Counted from the first letter of the stretch, positions 1 through 9,954 are shown. The stretch is DNA of 64,000 bases from Mycobacterium genavense ATCC 51234 (GCF_000526915.1 NZ_JAGZ01000001.1:620001-684000); one strand, 5' to 3'. The notes: generated by a model not told the origin, from the sequence alone. Program-made: numbers and translations.

Positions 1-135
1 CTGCCGCCGCTGGTCGCCGGGACGCTGCTGGCGACCTACGGCAGCTGGTCGATCGGGGTCATGCTCGCCGCCCTCGCCTTGACCAGCCTGGTCTGTACCT
101 ATCTATTGCCGGAGACCCGCGGAACCACGCTGTAG
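1..135 (+). CDS. MFS transporter, C-terminal end only
   Basis: This is the last 44 codons of a gene that begins left of the window, read in frame 1 and stopping at TAG 133-135. It holds one hydrophobic helix followed by PETRGTTL, the usual cytoplasmic tail of sugar/metabolite:H+ symporters of the major facilitator superfamily, where PETRG follows the last helix. By synteny it corresponds to the Rv1200 transporter. Substrate cannot be judged from the fragment. It converges on dapD with a single base between the two stop codons. Confidence 0.75.
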   Translation: MPPLVAGTLLATYGSWSIGVMLAALALTSLVCTYLLPETRGTTL

Positions 136-136
136 C

Positions 137-1090
137 TCAGTTGGCGTGCAGGTCCTCGTTCAGCGCGATGCTCTGACCGCCGCGGGCCACCACTTCCACC
201 GCCCCGCTGACCGAATTGCGGCGGAACAACAGGTTGTTGCCGCCGGAGAGCTCCAGCGCTTTCAGTGTTTTGCCTTCGGCCGTAAGGACTTTGGTGCCCG
301 CGGTGACATAGAGGCCGGCTTCGACGACGCAGTCGTCGCCCAGCGAGATGCCCAGACCGGCGTTGGCGCCGAGCAGGCACCGCTTGCCGATCGAAATGAC
401 TTCCGTGCCACCGCCGGACAGCGTGCCCATGATCGACGCCCCGCCGCCGATATCCGAACCGTCACCGACCACCACGCCGGCCGAGATGCGGCCCTCGACC
501 ATCGAAGCGCCCAGCGTCCCGGCGTTGTAGTTGACGAAGCCTTCGTGCATCACGGTGGTTCCGGATGCCAGGTGCGCGCCCAGGCGTACCCGGTCGGCGT
601 CGGCGATGCGGACCCCGGTGGGCATGACGTAGTCGACCATCCGCGGGAACTTGTCGACGCCGTAGACGGTCACCTGGCCCTTGCGCCGCAGCCGGGCGCG
701 GACCGACTCGAAACCCTCGATCGCGCAGGGTCCGTGATTAGTCCAGACCACATTGGTCAATACCCCGAACAAGCCGCCGGCGTTCAGCCCGTGCGGCGCG
801 ACCAGTCGGTGAGACATTAAATGCAGCCGCAGGTAAGCGTCGTAGGCGTCGGCGGCCACATCGTCCAGTGACGCGATCACGGTACGCACGGCGACAATTT
901 CGGTGTTGCGGTCGTCGTCCCGGCCGACCAGCGCGGCCAGTTCCGGCGGAACGTCGGACAGCGCGAGGCGCGAGGTGCCGGTGGTGTCCGACTCCGTCAG
1001 TTTCGGTGCGGGAAACCATGTGTCGAGGATCGATCCGTCGGAGGCCAGTGTCGCCAGGCCTATCCCTTCGGCACCTGCTGCTCTTGTCAT
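137..1090 (-). CDS. dapD: Tetrahydrodipicolinate N-succinyltransferase
   Basis: DapD transfers succinyl from succinyl-CoA to tetrahydrodipicolinate in the succinylase branch of the meso-diaminopimelate/lysine pathway, so it feeds both protein synthesis and peptidoglycan cross-linking. The 317-residue product matches the length of the mycobacterial enzyme. The C-terminal two thirds show left-handed beta-helix hexapeptide character (GLY-rich runs such as [17 protein letters not shown] and [19 protein letters not shown]), as expected for a trimeric acyltransferase; the N-terminal part is the mycobacterial-type globular domain. The ATG start begins [11 protein letters not shown]. It is divergent from dapE, the next-but-one enzyme of the same pathway, across about 290 bases, and converges with the MFS gene. 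Confidence 0.95.
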   Translation of the reverse strand: MTRAAGAEGIGLATLASDGSILDTWFPAPKLTESDTTGTSRLALSDVPPELAALVGRDDDRNTEIVAVRTVIASLDDVAADAYDAYLRLHLMSHRLVAPHGLNAGGLFGVLTNVVWTNHGPCAIEGFESVRARLRRKGQVTVYGVDKFPRMVDYVMPTGVRIADADRVRLGAHLASGTTVMHEGFVNYNAGTLGASMVEGRISAGVVVGDGSDIGGGASIMGTLSGGGTEVISIGKRCLLGANAGLGISLGDDCVVEAGLYVTAGTKVLTAEGKTLKALELSGGNNLLFRRNSVSGAVEVVARGGQSIALNEDLHAN

Positions 1091-1378
1091 GGCGGTCAGG
1101 TTACTTTCCCGCCCGGGCGGACACCAAATGCGTGCCTTGCCCCGGCGTAGAAAGTGTTCTGACGGACGACACGGGTACTCGGTGGGGTGTCAGCGACCCG
1201 CCACCGGCTGATGCGACGAAAGTGGTTGTTCGGCAGCAATATTGACCGCCGAGCGAACAGTGGTGCCTGCGACCCGCCGACACCGCGCGGTGATGCCGGA
1301 CTCCGGGCCGATGGGCCGGGAATGCGCCGCCGGCCTGTCCTGGGCCGGTCGTGCGCGCCCAGCGACTACGCTGGTTGC

Positions 1379-2455
1379 GTGCTGGACTTGCATGGGGACC
1401 CGATCGCGTTGACCGCGGCGCTGGTCGACATCCCCAGCGAGTCGCGGGACGAAGCGCGCATCGCCGACGAGGTCGAGGCCGCGCTGCGCGCGCAGACGAC
1501 CGGCTTCGAGATCGTCCGCAACGGCAACGCCGTTCTGGCCCGCACCCAGCGCAACCTGCCGTCCCGGGTTTTGCTGGCCGGTCACCTCGACACCGTCCCG
1601 GTCGCCGCCAACCTGCCCAGCAGTCGCAGCAGCGGTGCAGCGGGTGACGTGCTGCACGGCTGCGGCACCTCGGACATGAAATCCGGCGATGCCGTCTTTC
1701 TGCACCTGGCCGCCACGGTGGCCGAGCCGGCCCACGACCTGACGCTGGTGCTCTACGACTGCGAGGAAATCGACGCGGCCGCAAACGGTTTGGGCCGCAT
1801 CGAGCGCGAGCTGCCGGAGTGGTTGGCCGCCGACGTCGCGATCCTCGGTGAGCCCACCGGGGGCTACATCGAGGCCGGTTGCCAGGGCACGCTGCGAGTC
1901 GTGGTCAGTGCCACCGGAACCCGCGCGCACTCGGCGCGGTCTTGGTTGGGCGACAACGCAATTCACAAACTGGGTGCGGTGCTGGACCGGTTGGTCAGCT
2001 ACCGGGCCCGCACCGTCGACATCGACGGCTGCCAGTATCGCGAAGGCTTGTCGGCGGTGCGGGTCGACGGCGGCGTCGCCGGCAACGTCATCCCCGACAC
2101 CGCCTCGGTGACCGTCAACTACCGCTTCGCGCCCGACCGGTCACTCGCCGACGCGCTGCACCACGTGCGCGAGGTGCTCGACGGGATCGACGTGCACATC
2201 GAGCAGACCGACGGCGCGGCCGGCGCGCTGCCCACCCTGTCGCAGCCGGCCGCCAAGGCTCTGGTCGAGGCCGCCGGCGGCCAGGTGCGGGCCAAATACG
2301 GCTGGACGGACGTGTCCCGATTCGCCGCCCTCGGCATCCCGGCGGTCAACTTCGGGCCCGGTGACCCGAACCTGGCGCACACCCGCGACGAGCGGGTGCC
2401 CGTCGCCGCGATCACCGCCGCGGTGGACCTGCTGCGGCCCTACTTGGGCGGCTGA
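1379..2455 (+). CDS. dapE: Succinyl-diaminopimelate desuccinylase
   Basis: DapE hydrolyses N-succinyl-LL-diaminopimelate to LL-diaminopimelate and succinate, a cytoplasmic step of lysine and peptidoglycan precursor synthesis. The product is an M20-family metallohydrolase of 358 aa: zinc-site motifs [28 protein letters not shown] and GEPTGG occur in the expected order, with a dimerisation domain between. The open frame extends 64 codons upstream to 1187, but family homology begins at VLDLHGDPI, so I take the GTG at 1379. The 1091-1378 interval between dapD and dapE should hold both promoters; I could not pick out a convincing pair. Its 3' end overlaps the converging STAND ATPase locus by 16 bases. 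Confidence 0.93.
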   Translation: MLDLHGDPIALTAALVDIPSESRDEARIADEVEAALRAQTTGFEIVRNGNAVLARTQRNLPSRVLLAGHLDTVPVAANLPSSRSSGAAGDVLHGCGTSDMKSGDAVFLHLAATVAEPAHDLTLVLYDCEEIDAAANGLGRIERELPEWLAADVAILGEPTGGYIEAGCQGTLRVVVSATGTRAHSARSWLGDNAIHKLGAVLDRLVSYRARTVDIDGCQYREGLSAVRVDGGVAGNVIPDTASVTVNYRFAPDRSLADALHHVREVLDGIDVHIEQTDGAAGALPTLSQPAAKALVEAAGGQVRAKYGWTDVSRFAALGIPAVNFGPGDPNLAHTRDERVPVAAITAAVDLLRPYLGG

Positions 2456-4588
2456 CCGCACTGTTGTGCCTGCGCGGCCGCACTGGCGGCCGCCGCGTGC
2501 ATCCCGACGGCCGTCAGCTCCCCGGCCACCGCCCGCAGCGCGTCCCCATCATGGGTCGCCAGCGCCTTGGCGTGGGCCAGCGCGAGTTGTCCGACCACGC
2601 AGTCGACCTCGTCGCGCAGCCGGGCCAGCGGATCCACCGCGTGGACGTCGCCGAGGCGGACGGCCTCGTGCCAGACGCGAATCGCCACGGCCGACTGCCC
2701 GCGCCGCTCGGCCATCCGCGCCGCGTCGCGGGCCGCGGCGATCGCCCCATGCGAGTCGCGTTCGGCGGCCCGCCGCCAGGCCCGCGCCACGCCCAGCTCG
2801 GGGTTGAACAGAGCCGACTTGGTGCCATGCCGAGATTCGGCTCGGCTCAACGCTTTTGCCGCCGCGGCGATGTCGCCCTGCTGGGCCAGTGCGGTGGTCA
2901 GCAGCATCAGCGACAGCGGGCCCCAGGAATAGCCGGTGCGCTCCAAGGTCGCGCCCGCCGGGCCCAGCAGCGCGGCGGGCGCGGCGAACCGCCCGGCGGC
3001 GATCAGGGTGTGCGCCAGCAGCACCTCGCCGATCGCCCGGCCCGGCTGCTGAAACTCGGCGAAATCGGTGAACTGCTGCGCCAATTCGGTTGCCGTCTCG
3101 ACCCGTCCCGCCATCAGCAGGGTCGTCGTCTCGCCCAGGCCGACCGTGAACCGCAGCAGCCCCGGGTGCTCCGCGCCCAGCGCACGCTGCGTCAGCGGCT
3201 CGACGTCGGCGAAGCGGCCCTGGCGTGCCGAGCACAGCGTGGCCGCGCTGGCCGCCCAGGCCACCGCCTGGTCGTCGGCGGCCGGTGCGTCCAACACCCG
3301 GCGTAGAGGTCTCGACGGCGCCCTCGATGTTGCCGGCGTTCATCGCGAAGGTGGCGCTGAGCGCGTCGAGGGTGAGGCGCGGCCCGACGTCGGGGACGCG
3401 ATTGCGGATGGTCGACAAGAACGCCGTCGCTCGCTCCGGCTCGCTGAGCATGAAGAACTGGTTGGCCGCCCGCAGCAGGGTCCACGCCATCAGCTCTTCT
3501 TCGGACAGCGCGGCGGGGTCGACCGCAGCCAGCAGCTCCTCGGCCTCGCGGCCGCGACCCTGGAACGCCAACGAATTCGCCAGCGGCAGCCGGGCCGCGA
3601 GGGCGTGGGCGTCGTCGCAGCGCTGCAGCGCGGAGCGGGCCAGCCGCTCGCCGAGCGTGAGATCGCCCAGCCGCAACGCCTGCTGAGCCGCGTCGACGAC
3701 GTCGGTCACCGGTTGCGGGGCGTCGCTGTCCAGGGCCAGCGAGGCCAGCCGCAGCCGGTCGGACAGGTGATCGGACGGATGCCGGGACTGCAGCTCGACC
3801 AACTCGGTGCGCCGCCGTCGGGCCCCCTCGTCGCCGAGTGCGGCCCGCGCGCGTTCGGAGAACAGCGGGTGGGCGGTGTACACCACCGGATCGTCGGCCT
3901 GTTCGTCGCGCACCCGGGTTTCGGCCGCGCCCCACTGCTGGGCTTCGGCGATGGCGCCGTCGCCGGCCAACACGGTCAGGTCCGCCAGCGACAGCGGCTC
4001 CTCGACGGCGAGGTAGTCGAGCACCGCCCGCGCCGCCGTCGGCAACTCGGCGAGGAAAGTGTCGACCTGGCCCGAGCTGGTGGCCGCGCCGGGCGCGTCG
4101 ACGTCGATGCGCTGCAGTAGGCCGTCGGTCCACAGCGCCGCGATGGCCTCGGGTGCGGCCTCGGCTCGAGCCGTGACGATCATCCGCGCGGTGCCCGCCA
4201 ACGCCAGCTGGTAGACCAGGGTGGCCGACAGGATGTCCAGGTCGTGGGCGTCGTCGACGATCAGCAGCAGATCGCCGTGGGCGTCGCGGCTCAGCGATGC
4301 CCGCGCCGCCCGCAACAACGCGGCCGGCTTGCCGATGTCGGAGATGTCCACCAGGTGACTGAAGGCGCCGAACGGGACCACGCGCTCGGTCGGGGTGCCG
4401 GTGACCCAGCGGACGAAAGTGCTTGGCGTGGCGCTCGAGAAGTTCTTCGCGGCCAGCCGCGCCAGCGTGGACTTGCCGACGCCGTCGGGGCCGAGCACCA
4501 CCGCCCCGCGCCGCGTCCCGTCGGCCAAGGCCGAACCCAGCTGTTCCAATGTGGACGCGTGCTGCGGGACGTTCCGTCGAATCGGCAT
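2440..4588 (-). pseudogene. STAND/AAA-type ATPase with TPR-like tail, frameshifted
   Basis: The N-terminal reading frame (from ATG 4588) has a P-loop GPDGVGKST at residues 33-41 and a Walker B-like LLLIVDDAHD near residue 110, followed by alanine- and leucine-rich helices like the TPR-like sensor arms of MalT/LuxR-type signalling ATPases. The coding pattern leaves this frame after AVETSTP at about 3300-3312 and continues in another frame as VLDAPAADDQAVAWAAS to a stop at 2440. The span is one base more than a multiple of three, so one extra base (or two missing) explains it; repaired, the protein would be about 715 aa. No LuxR-type helix-turn-helix is present at the C-terminus, which ends AQQCGQPPK, so it is not obviously a DNA-binding regulator. 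From memory the M. tuberculosis counterpart is also annotated as two genes (Rv1204c/Rv1203c). The downstream frame could alternatively be a separate 285-aa gene starting at GTG 3297. Confidence 0.7.
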
Positions 4589-4687
4589 CGCCGAATTTTA
4601 TTGCGAGGCGGTGTCCAGCCGGTGACTAGCCGGCGCGAAAGCCCGATACGTGCGCGGCTCGAACGGCTTTGGTCTACCTTGACGGTT

Positions 4688-5251
4688 ATGCGCCCCGACG
4701 GTGATTTCCCAGGCGAATGGGCGGTCTGCGTCTACTGCGCGTCCGGCCCGACGCATCCCGAATTGCTCGATCTGGCCAGCGAACTCGGCGCGGCGATCGC
4801 CGAGCGCGGCTGGACCCTGGTGTGGGGTGGCGGCCACGTTTCGGCGATGGGAGCCGTGGCCAGCGGGGCACGGGCCCGCGGCGGAAAGACCGTCGGCGTG
4901 ATCCCCGAACAGCTGCTGCGGCGCGAGCTTGCCGACAGCGACGCCGGCGAGCTGATCGTCACCGACAACATGCGCGACCGGAAACGGATCATGGAGGACC
5001 GGTCGGACGCGTTCGTCACGCTGCCCGGTGGTATCGGCACGCTCGACGAACTGTTCGAGGCATGGACGACGGGCTCGTTGGGTATGCACGACAAGCCCGT
5101 GGTGTTGCTGGACACCTGGGGGCACTACGAAGGCTTGTGGGTGTGGTTGAACGGCTTGGTCGACAGCGGCTACATCTCGCAGGTGGCGATGGACCGGCTG
5201 GTGCTGGTCGATAAGGTGGATGCCGCAATCGAGGCGTGCGCCCCAACCTGA
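4688..5251 (+). CDS. log: LOG family cytokinin-riboside 5'-monophosphate phosphoribohydrolase
   Basis: LOG enzymes cleave N6-modified AMP to the free base and ribose-5-phosphate. The 187-aa product carries the family signature PGGIGTLDE (PGGxGTxxE) with the preceding conserved arginine-lysine pair in MRDRKRIMEDRSDAFVTL, and an N-terminal Rossmann-like VYCASG...WGGGHVSAMG nucleotide-binding segment. Length is the same as mycobacterial Rv1205. In M. tuberculosis this enzyme is linked to cytokinin build-up when the proteasome is blocked. ATG 4688 is used because homology starts just after it; upstream in-frame sequence is antisense to the STAND locus. Divergent from that locus by about 100 bases and 32 bases ahead of fadD6. 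Confidence 0.9.
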   Translation: MRPDGDFPGEWAVCVYCASGPTHPELLDLASELGAAIAERGWTLVWGGGHVSAMGAVASGARARGGKTVGVIPEQLLRRELADSDAGELIVTDNMRDRKRIMEDRSDAFVTLPGGIGTLDELFEAWTTGSLGMHDKPVVLLDTWGHYEGLWVWLNGLVDSGYISQVAMDRLVLVDKVDAAIEACAPT

Positions 5252-5283
5252 GGTCGGCTGCGTCGAGGGGAACGAGGAAGCAC

Positions 5284-7068
5284 GTGTCCGATCACGGCGG
5301 GGGAGCACGCGGACGGATCCGCCTGACCGATATCGCGTCGGGGCTGCCAAGCGTACTGGCCGACCTGCCGGTGATCGTCCGCGGCGCGCTGACCGGGCTG
5401 GCGGTCCAGCCGGGATCGCACAAGTCGATCGGCAGCGTGTTCCAGGATCGTGCCGCCCGCTACGGCGACCGGGTCTTCCTGCGGTTCGGCGACCAGCAAC
5501 TGACCTATCGTCAGGCCAACGCGGCCGCCAACCGGTATGCCGCCGTGTTGGCCGCGCGCGGCATCGGCCACGGCGACGTCGTCGCGGTCATGCTGCGTAA
5601 CTCGCCGAACGCGGTGCTGGCCATGCTGGCCACCGTCAAGTGCGGGGCCGTCGCCGGCATGGTCAACTACCACCAGCGCGGCGACGTGCTCGCGCACAGC
5701 CTGGGACTGCTGGACGCCAAGGTGCTGATCGCGGAGACCGACCTGGTCAGCGCCGTCGCCGACTCCGGTTCGGCGGGCACCGCCACCACTCTGCCCATCG
5801 AAGACCTGGAGCGTTTCGCCGCGGGCGCGGTGGCCACCAACCCCGATTCGGTGGCGGCGGTGCAGGCCCGCGACACCGCGTTCTACATCTTCACATCGGG
5901 CACCACCGGGTACCCGAAGGCCAGCGTGATGACGCATCTGCGCTGGTTGAAGGCACTGGCGGCGTTCGGCGGGCTGGGGCTGCGGCTGAAGACCTCCGAC
6001 ACCCTGTACAGCTGCCTGCCGCTGTACCACAACAACGCGCTGACGGTGGCGCTGTCGTCGGCGATCAACTCCGGGGCGACGCTGGCGCTGGGCAAGTCGT
6101 TTTCGGCGTCGAAGTTCTGGGACGAGGTCATCGACAGCGAGGCCACCGCGTTCATCTATATCGGCGAGATCTGCCGCTACCTGCTCAACCAGCCGCCCAA
6201 GGACACCGACCGCCGGCACAAGGTGCGCCTGATCGCCGGCAACGGGCTGCGGCCGGAGATCTGGAAAGAGTTCACCAAGCGGTTCGGCATCGCGCGGGTG
6301 TGCGAGTTCTACGCCTCCAGCGAGGGCAACACGGCGTTCATCAACATCTTCAACGTGCCCGGGTCGACGGGCATCGCGCCGTTACCGCTGGTGTACGTCG
6401 AGTACGACCCCGACACCGGCGCTCCGCTGCGCGACGCCGACGGTCGGGTGCGCCGGGTGCCGCCCGGCCAGCCCGGGCTGTTGCTCAGCCCGGTCAACCG
6501 GCTGCAGCCGTTCGACGGCTACACCGACCAGGCGTCGAGCGAAAAGAAGTTGGTGCGCAACGCTTTCCGCGACGGCGACTGCTACTTCAACTCCGGCGAC
6601 GTGATGAGCCCGCAGGGCATGCGGCACGCCGCGTTCGTCGACCGGCTCGGCGACACCTTCCGCTGGAAGGGCGAAAACGTCGCCACCACGCAGGTCGAGG
6701 CGGCGCTGGCGTCGGACCAGACCGTCGAGGAGTGCACGGTCTTCGGCGTCGAGGTACCCCGCACCGGGGGGCGTGCCGGGATGGCCGCGGTGCAGTTGCG
6801 CGAGGGGGCAAAGTTCGACGGCAAAGCGCTGGCCCGCGCGGTGTACGAGCAGCTGCCGGCCTACGCGCTGCCGCTGTTCGTGCGGGTGGTGAAGACGCTG
6901 GAGCACACCACGACCTTCAAGAGCCGCAAGGTGGAGCTGCGCGACCAGGCCTACGGACCCGACGTGACGGACCCGCTGTACGTGCTGGCCGGTCGCGACG
7001 AGGGCTATGTGCCGTACTACGACGACTACCCGGACGAGGTCGCGGCGGGTAAGCGACCGCAAGGCTGA
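5284..7068 (+). CDS. fadD6: Long-chain fatty acyl-CoA synthetase/ligase FadD6
   Basis: A 594-aa ANL-superfamily enzyme expected to activate fatty acids with ATP and CoA, in the style of very-long-chain acyl-CoA synthetases/fatty acid transport proteins. The AMP-binding P-loop is YIFTSGTTGYPKASVMTH; later motifs include VCEFYASSEGN, the GDTFRWKGENVATTQVE hinge region and TTFKSRKVELR near the catalytic lysine end. GTG 5284 (MSDHGGGARGRIRL) is preferred because mycobacterial FadD6 proteins start at this point. It lies in a tandem run with log upstream and folP2 downstream (51 bases), but the spacing does not require one operon. Confidence 0.92.
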   Translation: MSDHGGGARGRIRLTDIASGLPSVLADLPVIVRGALTGLAVQPGSHKSIGSVFQDRAARYGDRVFLRFGDQQLTYRQANAAANRYAAVLAARGIGHGDVVAVMLRNSPNAVLAMLATVKCGAVAGMVNYHQRGDVLAHSLGLLDAKVLIAETDLVSAVADSGSAGTATTLPIEDLERFAAGAVATNPDSVAAVQARDTAFYIFTSGTTGYPKASVMTHLRWLKALAAFGGLGLRLKTSDTLYSCLPLYHNNALTVALSSAINSGATLALGKSFSASKFWDEVIDSEATAFIYIGEICRYLLNQPPKDTDRRHKVRLIAGNGLRPEIWKEFTKRFGIARVCEFYASSEGNTAFINIFNVPGSTGIAPLPLVYVEYDPDTGAPLRDADGRVRRVPPGQPGLLLSPVNRLQPFDGYTDQASSEKKLVRNAFRDGDCYFNSGDVMSPQGMRHAAFVDRLGDTFRWKGENVATTQVEAALASDQTVEECTVFGVEVPRTGGRAGMAAVQLREGAKFDGKALARAVYEQLPAYALPLFVRVVKTLEHTTTFKSRKVELRDQAYGPDVTDPLYVLAGRDEGYVPYYDDYPDEVAAGKRPQG

Positions 7069-7119
7069 GCAGGCGTCCCGTCGTCACGCCCTCCGACCGA
7101 TCCCCGGGCCGCGGTCGGC

Positions 7120-8019
7120 GTGGTCACCCGGCACTATGGACGTGTGCAGTCAACTCTGTGCGGCCGACCGGTCGCCGCGGATCGCGCGCTGGTCATGGCG
7201 ATCATCAACCGCACGCCGGACTCGTTCTTCGACCAGGGCGCGACGTTCAGCGACGCAGCGGCCCGCGCCGCCGTCGACCGCGCCGTCGCCGACGGTGCCG
7301 ACTTGATCGACGTGGGCGGCGTCAAGGCGGGTCCCGGCGAGGACGTCGACGCGAGCACCGAGATCGCCCGGCTGGTGCCGTTCATCGAATGGCTGCGCGG
7401 CGCCTACCCCGACCAGCTGATCAGCGTCGACACCTGGCGCTCGGAGGTGGCCAGACTGGCTTGCGCGGCGGGCGCGGACCTGATCAACGACACCTGGGCC
7501 GGCGTCGACCCGGTGTTGCCCGAGGTCGCCGCCGAGTTCGGCGCGGGCCTGGTGTGTTCGCACACCGGTGGCGCTCGCCCGCGCACCCGGCCGTTTCGGG
7601 TGAGTTTCGGCACCACGACGCGCGGCGTTGTCGACGACGTGATCCGTCAGGTCACCGGGGCCGCCGAGCGCGCCGTCGCGGCCGGAGTGGCCCCCGACCG
7701 GGTGTTGATCGACCCGACGCACGACATGGGCAAGAACACCTTCCACGGATTGGTCCTGTTGCGCCACGTGGGCGAACTTGTTAATACCGGATGGCCCGTG
7801 CTGATGGCTTTGAGCAACAAGGACTTCGTCGGGGAGACTCTGGGGGTGGCATTGACCGAACGGCTCGAGGGGACGCTGGCCGCGACGGCCCTGGCAGCCG
7901 CCGCCGGGGTGCGCGTGTTTCGGGTGCATCAGGTCGCCGAAACCCGCCGCGTCCTGGAAATGGTCGCCTCGATTCAGGGCATCCGCCCGCCGGCGCGCAC
8001 GGTGAGAGGACTGGCATGA
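7120..8019 (+). CDS. folP2: Dihydropteroate synthase paralogue FolP2
   Basis: A TIM-barrel protein of the dihydropteroate synthase fold, 299 aa. Recognisable are MAIINRTPDSFFD (equivalent of the NxTPDSF loop), DVGGVKAGPG, VDTWR, LINDTWAG and LIDPTHDMGKN. Several positions differ from catalytic FolP (for example INDTW in place of the usual INDVSG), and the mycobacterial FolP2 paralogue is reported not to replace true folate DHPS. A role linked to the next gene, gpgS, is plausible: the two overlap by four bases (ATGA at 8016-8019), so they are translationally coupled. GTG 7120 or the GTG at 7144 could be the start; the first eight residues are not conserved in character. Confidence 0.88.
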   Translation: MVTRHYGRVQSTLCGRPVAADRALVMAIINRTPDSFFDQGATFSDAAARAAVDRAVADGADLIDVGGVKAGPGEDVDASTEIARLVPFIEWLRGAYPDQLISVDTWRSEVARLACAAGADLINDTWAGVDPVLPEVAAEFGAGLVCSHTGGARPRTRPFRVSFGTTTRGVVDDVIRQVTGAAERAVAAGVAPDRVLIDPTHDMGKNTFHGLVLLRHVGELVNTGWPVLMALSNKDFVGETLGVALTERLEGTLAATALAAAAGVRVFRVHQVAETRRVLEMVASIQGIRPPARTVRGLA

Positions 8020-8990
8020 CGGCATCCGACCTGGTCGCCGCGGAGCTGACCAGCAGTGGGGCCGCCGCCGCGCGGCAGTGGCTGGCTCAGCGCAGCTGGA
8101 GCCTTCCCACCTGGACGATCGAGCAGCTGGAAGAGGCCAAGGGCGCCCGGACCGTGTCGGTGGTGCTGCCGGCCCTCGACGAGGAACAAACCATCGCCTC
8201 GGTGGTCGGCAGCATCTCGCCGCTGACCGGGGGGCTCGTCGACGAGCTGATCGTGCTGGATTCCGGCTCCACCGACGAGACCGAAATCCGTGCCATCGCG
8301 GCCGGTGCCCGGGTGGTCAGCCGCGAACAGGCGCTGCCCGAGGTCGCGACCCGGCCCGGCAAGGGCGAGGCGTTGTGGCGTTCGCTGGCCGCGACCAGCG
8401 GCGACATCGTGGTGTTCGTCGACTCCGACCTGATCAACCCGCACCCGATGTTCGTGCCGTGGCTGCTGGGGCCGTTGCTGCTCGGCGACGGTATTCACCT
8501 GGTCAAAAGCTTCTACCGGCGGCCGCTGACGCACGGCGAGACGCATGCGGACGCGACCACCGGCGGCGGGCGGGTCACGGAACTGGTGGCCCGGCCCCTG
8601 CTGGCGGCGCTGCGACCCGAGCTGGGTTGCGTGCTGCAGCCGCTCGGCGGCGAATACGCGGCCAGCCGCGAACTGCTGACCTCGCTGCCGTTCGCCCCGG
8701 GTTACGGCGTTGAGATCGGCCTGCTGGTCGACGCCTTCGACCGGCTGGGTCTGGACGCGATCGCCCAGGTCAACCTGGGTGTGCGGGCGCATCGCAACCG
8801 GCCGTTGGCCGAGCTGGGCGCGATGAGCCGGCAGGTGATCGCCACCCTGCTGTCGCGGTGCGGCATCCCCGACTCCGGGGTCGGGCTGACGCAGTTCTTC
8901 GCCGACGGCGAGGGCTACACCCAGCACACCTGGCCGGTGTCGCTGTCCGACCGGCCGCCGATGAACGGGGTTCGGCCCCGATTAAGATAG
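8016..8990 (+). CDS. gpgS: Glucosyl-3-phosphoglycerate synthase
   Basis: GpgS transfers glucose from UDP-glucose to 3-phosphoglycerate, the first step toward the polymethylated glucose lipopolysaccharides that mycobacteria use to regulate fatty-acid synthesis. The 324-aa length equals that of the M. tuberculosis enzyme. GT-A/GT81 features: SVVLPALDEEQTI at the UDP-binding strand, LDSGSTDETE, the metal-binding DSD at residues 136-138 (FVDSDLINP), and the acceptor-side LVKSFYRRPL and PLGGEYAASRE segments. The ATG overlaps the folP2 stop. Part of a window rich in glucan genes (glgM, glgC, lpqY-sugABC). Confidence 0.95.
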   Translation: MTASDLVAAELTSSGAAAARQWLAQRSWSLPTWTIEQLEEAKGARTVSVVLPALDEEQTIASVVGSISPLTGGLVDELIVLDSGSTDETEIRAIAAGARVVSREQALPEVATRPGKGEALWRSLAATSGDIVVFVDSDLINPHPMFVPWLLGPLLLGDGIHLVKSFYRRPLTHGETHADATTGGGRVTELVARPLLAALRPELGCVLQPLGGEYAASRELLTSLPFAPGYGVEIGLLVDAFDRLGLDAIAQVNLGVRAHRNRPLAELGAMSRQVIATLLSRCGIPDSGVGLTQFFADGEGYTQHTWPVSLSDRPPMNGVRPRLR

Positions 8991-9037
8991 GCCCCACGCG
9001 CGCCGACTTGTCGGGGGTATAGGGCACTATCGATTCC

Positions 9038-9379
9038 GTGGCGTTGGTCTTGCTCTACATCGTGGTGCTGGTGGCGATTGTGCTGTTCGGTGCGGCGAGC
9101 CTGCTGTTCGGGCGTGGTGAACAGTTGCCGCCGCTGCCCCGGGGGACCACGGCGACCGTGCTGCCCGCCTACGGTGTGACGGGCAGCGACGTCGATGCGG
9201 TCAAGTTCACCCAGGTACTGCGCGGATACAAGACCAGCGAGGTGGACTGGGTGCTGGACCGGCTGGCCCGCGAGCTCGAAGCGCTGCGGGGCCAGCTGGC
9301 GGCCGTCAACGCGGCCGGGACCGAAGCCACTGATCAGGCGGCGAATGCCGAGGACGCCCCGGGTGAGGATCCGGCGTGA
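9038..9379 (+). CDS. Small membrane protein with DivIVA-like domain
   Basis: A 113-aa protein with one N-terminal membrane helix (residues about 3-24, LLYIVVLVAIVLFGAASLLF) and a short cytoplasmic part. The segment VLRGYKTSEVDWVLDRLARELEALR is the DivIVA/Wag31 domain signature (GY...EVD.FL-type) and continues into a coiled coil. This is the Rv1209 counterpart; function is unknown, but the DivIVA motif suggests binding or scaffolding at the membrane near sites of wall growth. GTG 9038 starts it, 47 bases after gpgS. Its stop overlaps the tagA start by four bases (GTGA), so the two are co-translated. Confidence 0.85.
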   Translation: MALVLLYIVVLVAIVLFGAASLLFGRGEQLPPLPRGTTATVLPAYGVTGSDVDAVKFTQVLRGYKTSEVDWVLDRLARELEALRGQLAAVNAAGTEATDQAANAEDAPGEDPA

Positions 9380-9954
9380 CCGACGACGGGCGGGTTCGCT
9401 GCAGCTGGGCGGTGGGCCGGCCCGGGCCCGACTTCGACCTGTACCGCGACTATCACGACCAGGAATGGGGCCGCCCGCTGCGCGACGGGGTGGCGCTGTT
9501 CGAGCGGATGAGCTTGGAGGTCTTTCAGAGCGGGCTGTCGTGGCTGACGATCCTGCGCAAACGGGAGAATTTCCGGCGCGCGTTCGCCGGGTTCGACATC
9601 GAAAAGGTCGCGCACTTCACCGACACCGACGTGCACCGGCTGATGGCCGACCCCGGCATCGTCCGCAACCGGGCCAAGATCGACGCGACGATTGCCAACG
9701 CACGCGCCGTCGCGGAGTTGGGCACCTCCGACGAGCTGTCCGAGCTGCTGTGGTCGTTCGCGCCCCCGTCGCGGCCACGCCCCGCCGACGGCTCCGAAAT
9801 CCCTTCCGCCACTGAGGAATCCAAGGCCATCGCGAAAGAACTCAAACGCCGCGGATTCCGTTTCGTGGGCCCCACCACCGCGTACGCGCTGATGCAGGCG
9901 ACCGGGATGGTCGACGACCACGTGCGTGATTGCTGGGTGCCCTCGCCTCGGTGA
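9376..9954 (+). CDS. tagA: DNA-3-methyladenine glycosylase I
   Basis: Removes 3-methyladenine from alkylated DNA in base-excision repair. The 192-aa product has the TAG hallmarks: VRCSW with the first zinc cysteine, YHDQEWGRPLRD with the zinc histidine, SLEVFQSGLSWLTIL at the active-site helices, GFRFVGPTTAYALMQATGMVDDH and a C-terminal HVRDC that supplies the remaining His/Cys zinc ligands. It ends sooner after the last ligand than the M. tuberculosis protein (about 12 residues shorter). GTG 9376 overlaps the stop of the DivIVA-like gene. A G+C-rich hairpin follows at 9968-9989. Confidence 0.93.
   Translation: MTDDGRVRCSWAVGRPGPDFDLYRDYHDQEWGRPLRDGVALFERMSLEVFQSGLSWLTILRKRENFRRAFAGFDIEKVAHFTDTDVHRLMADPGIVRNRAKIDATIANARAVAELGTSDELSELLWSFAPPSRPRPADGSEIPSATEESKAIAKELKRRGFRFVGPTTAYALMQATGMVDDHVRDCWVPSPR

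Noticed and set aside
1187..1378. 64-codon upstream extension of dapE
   Set aside because: Family homology begins at the GTG at 1379, and the extension is Arg/Pro-rich without conserved character.
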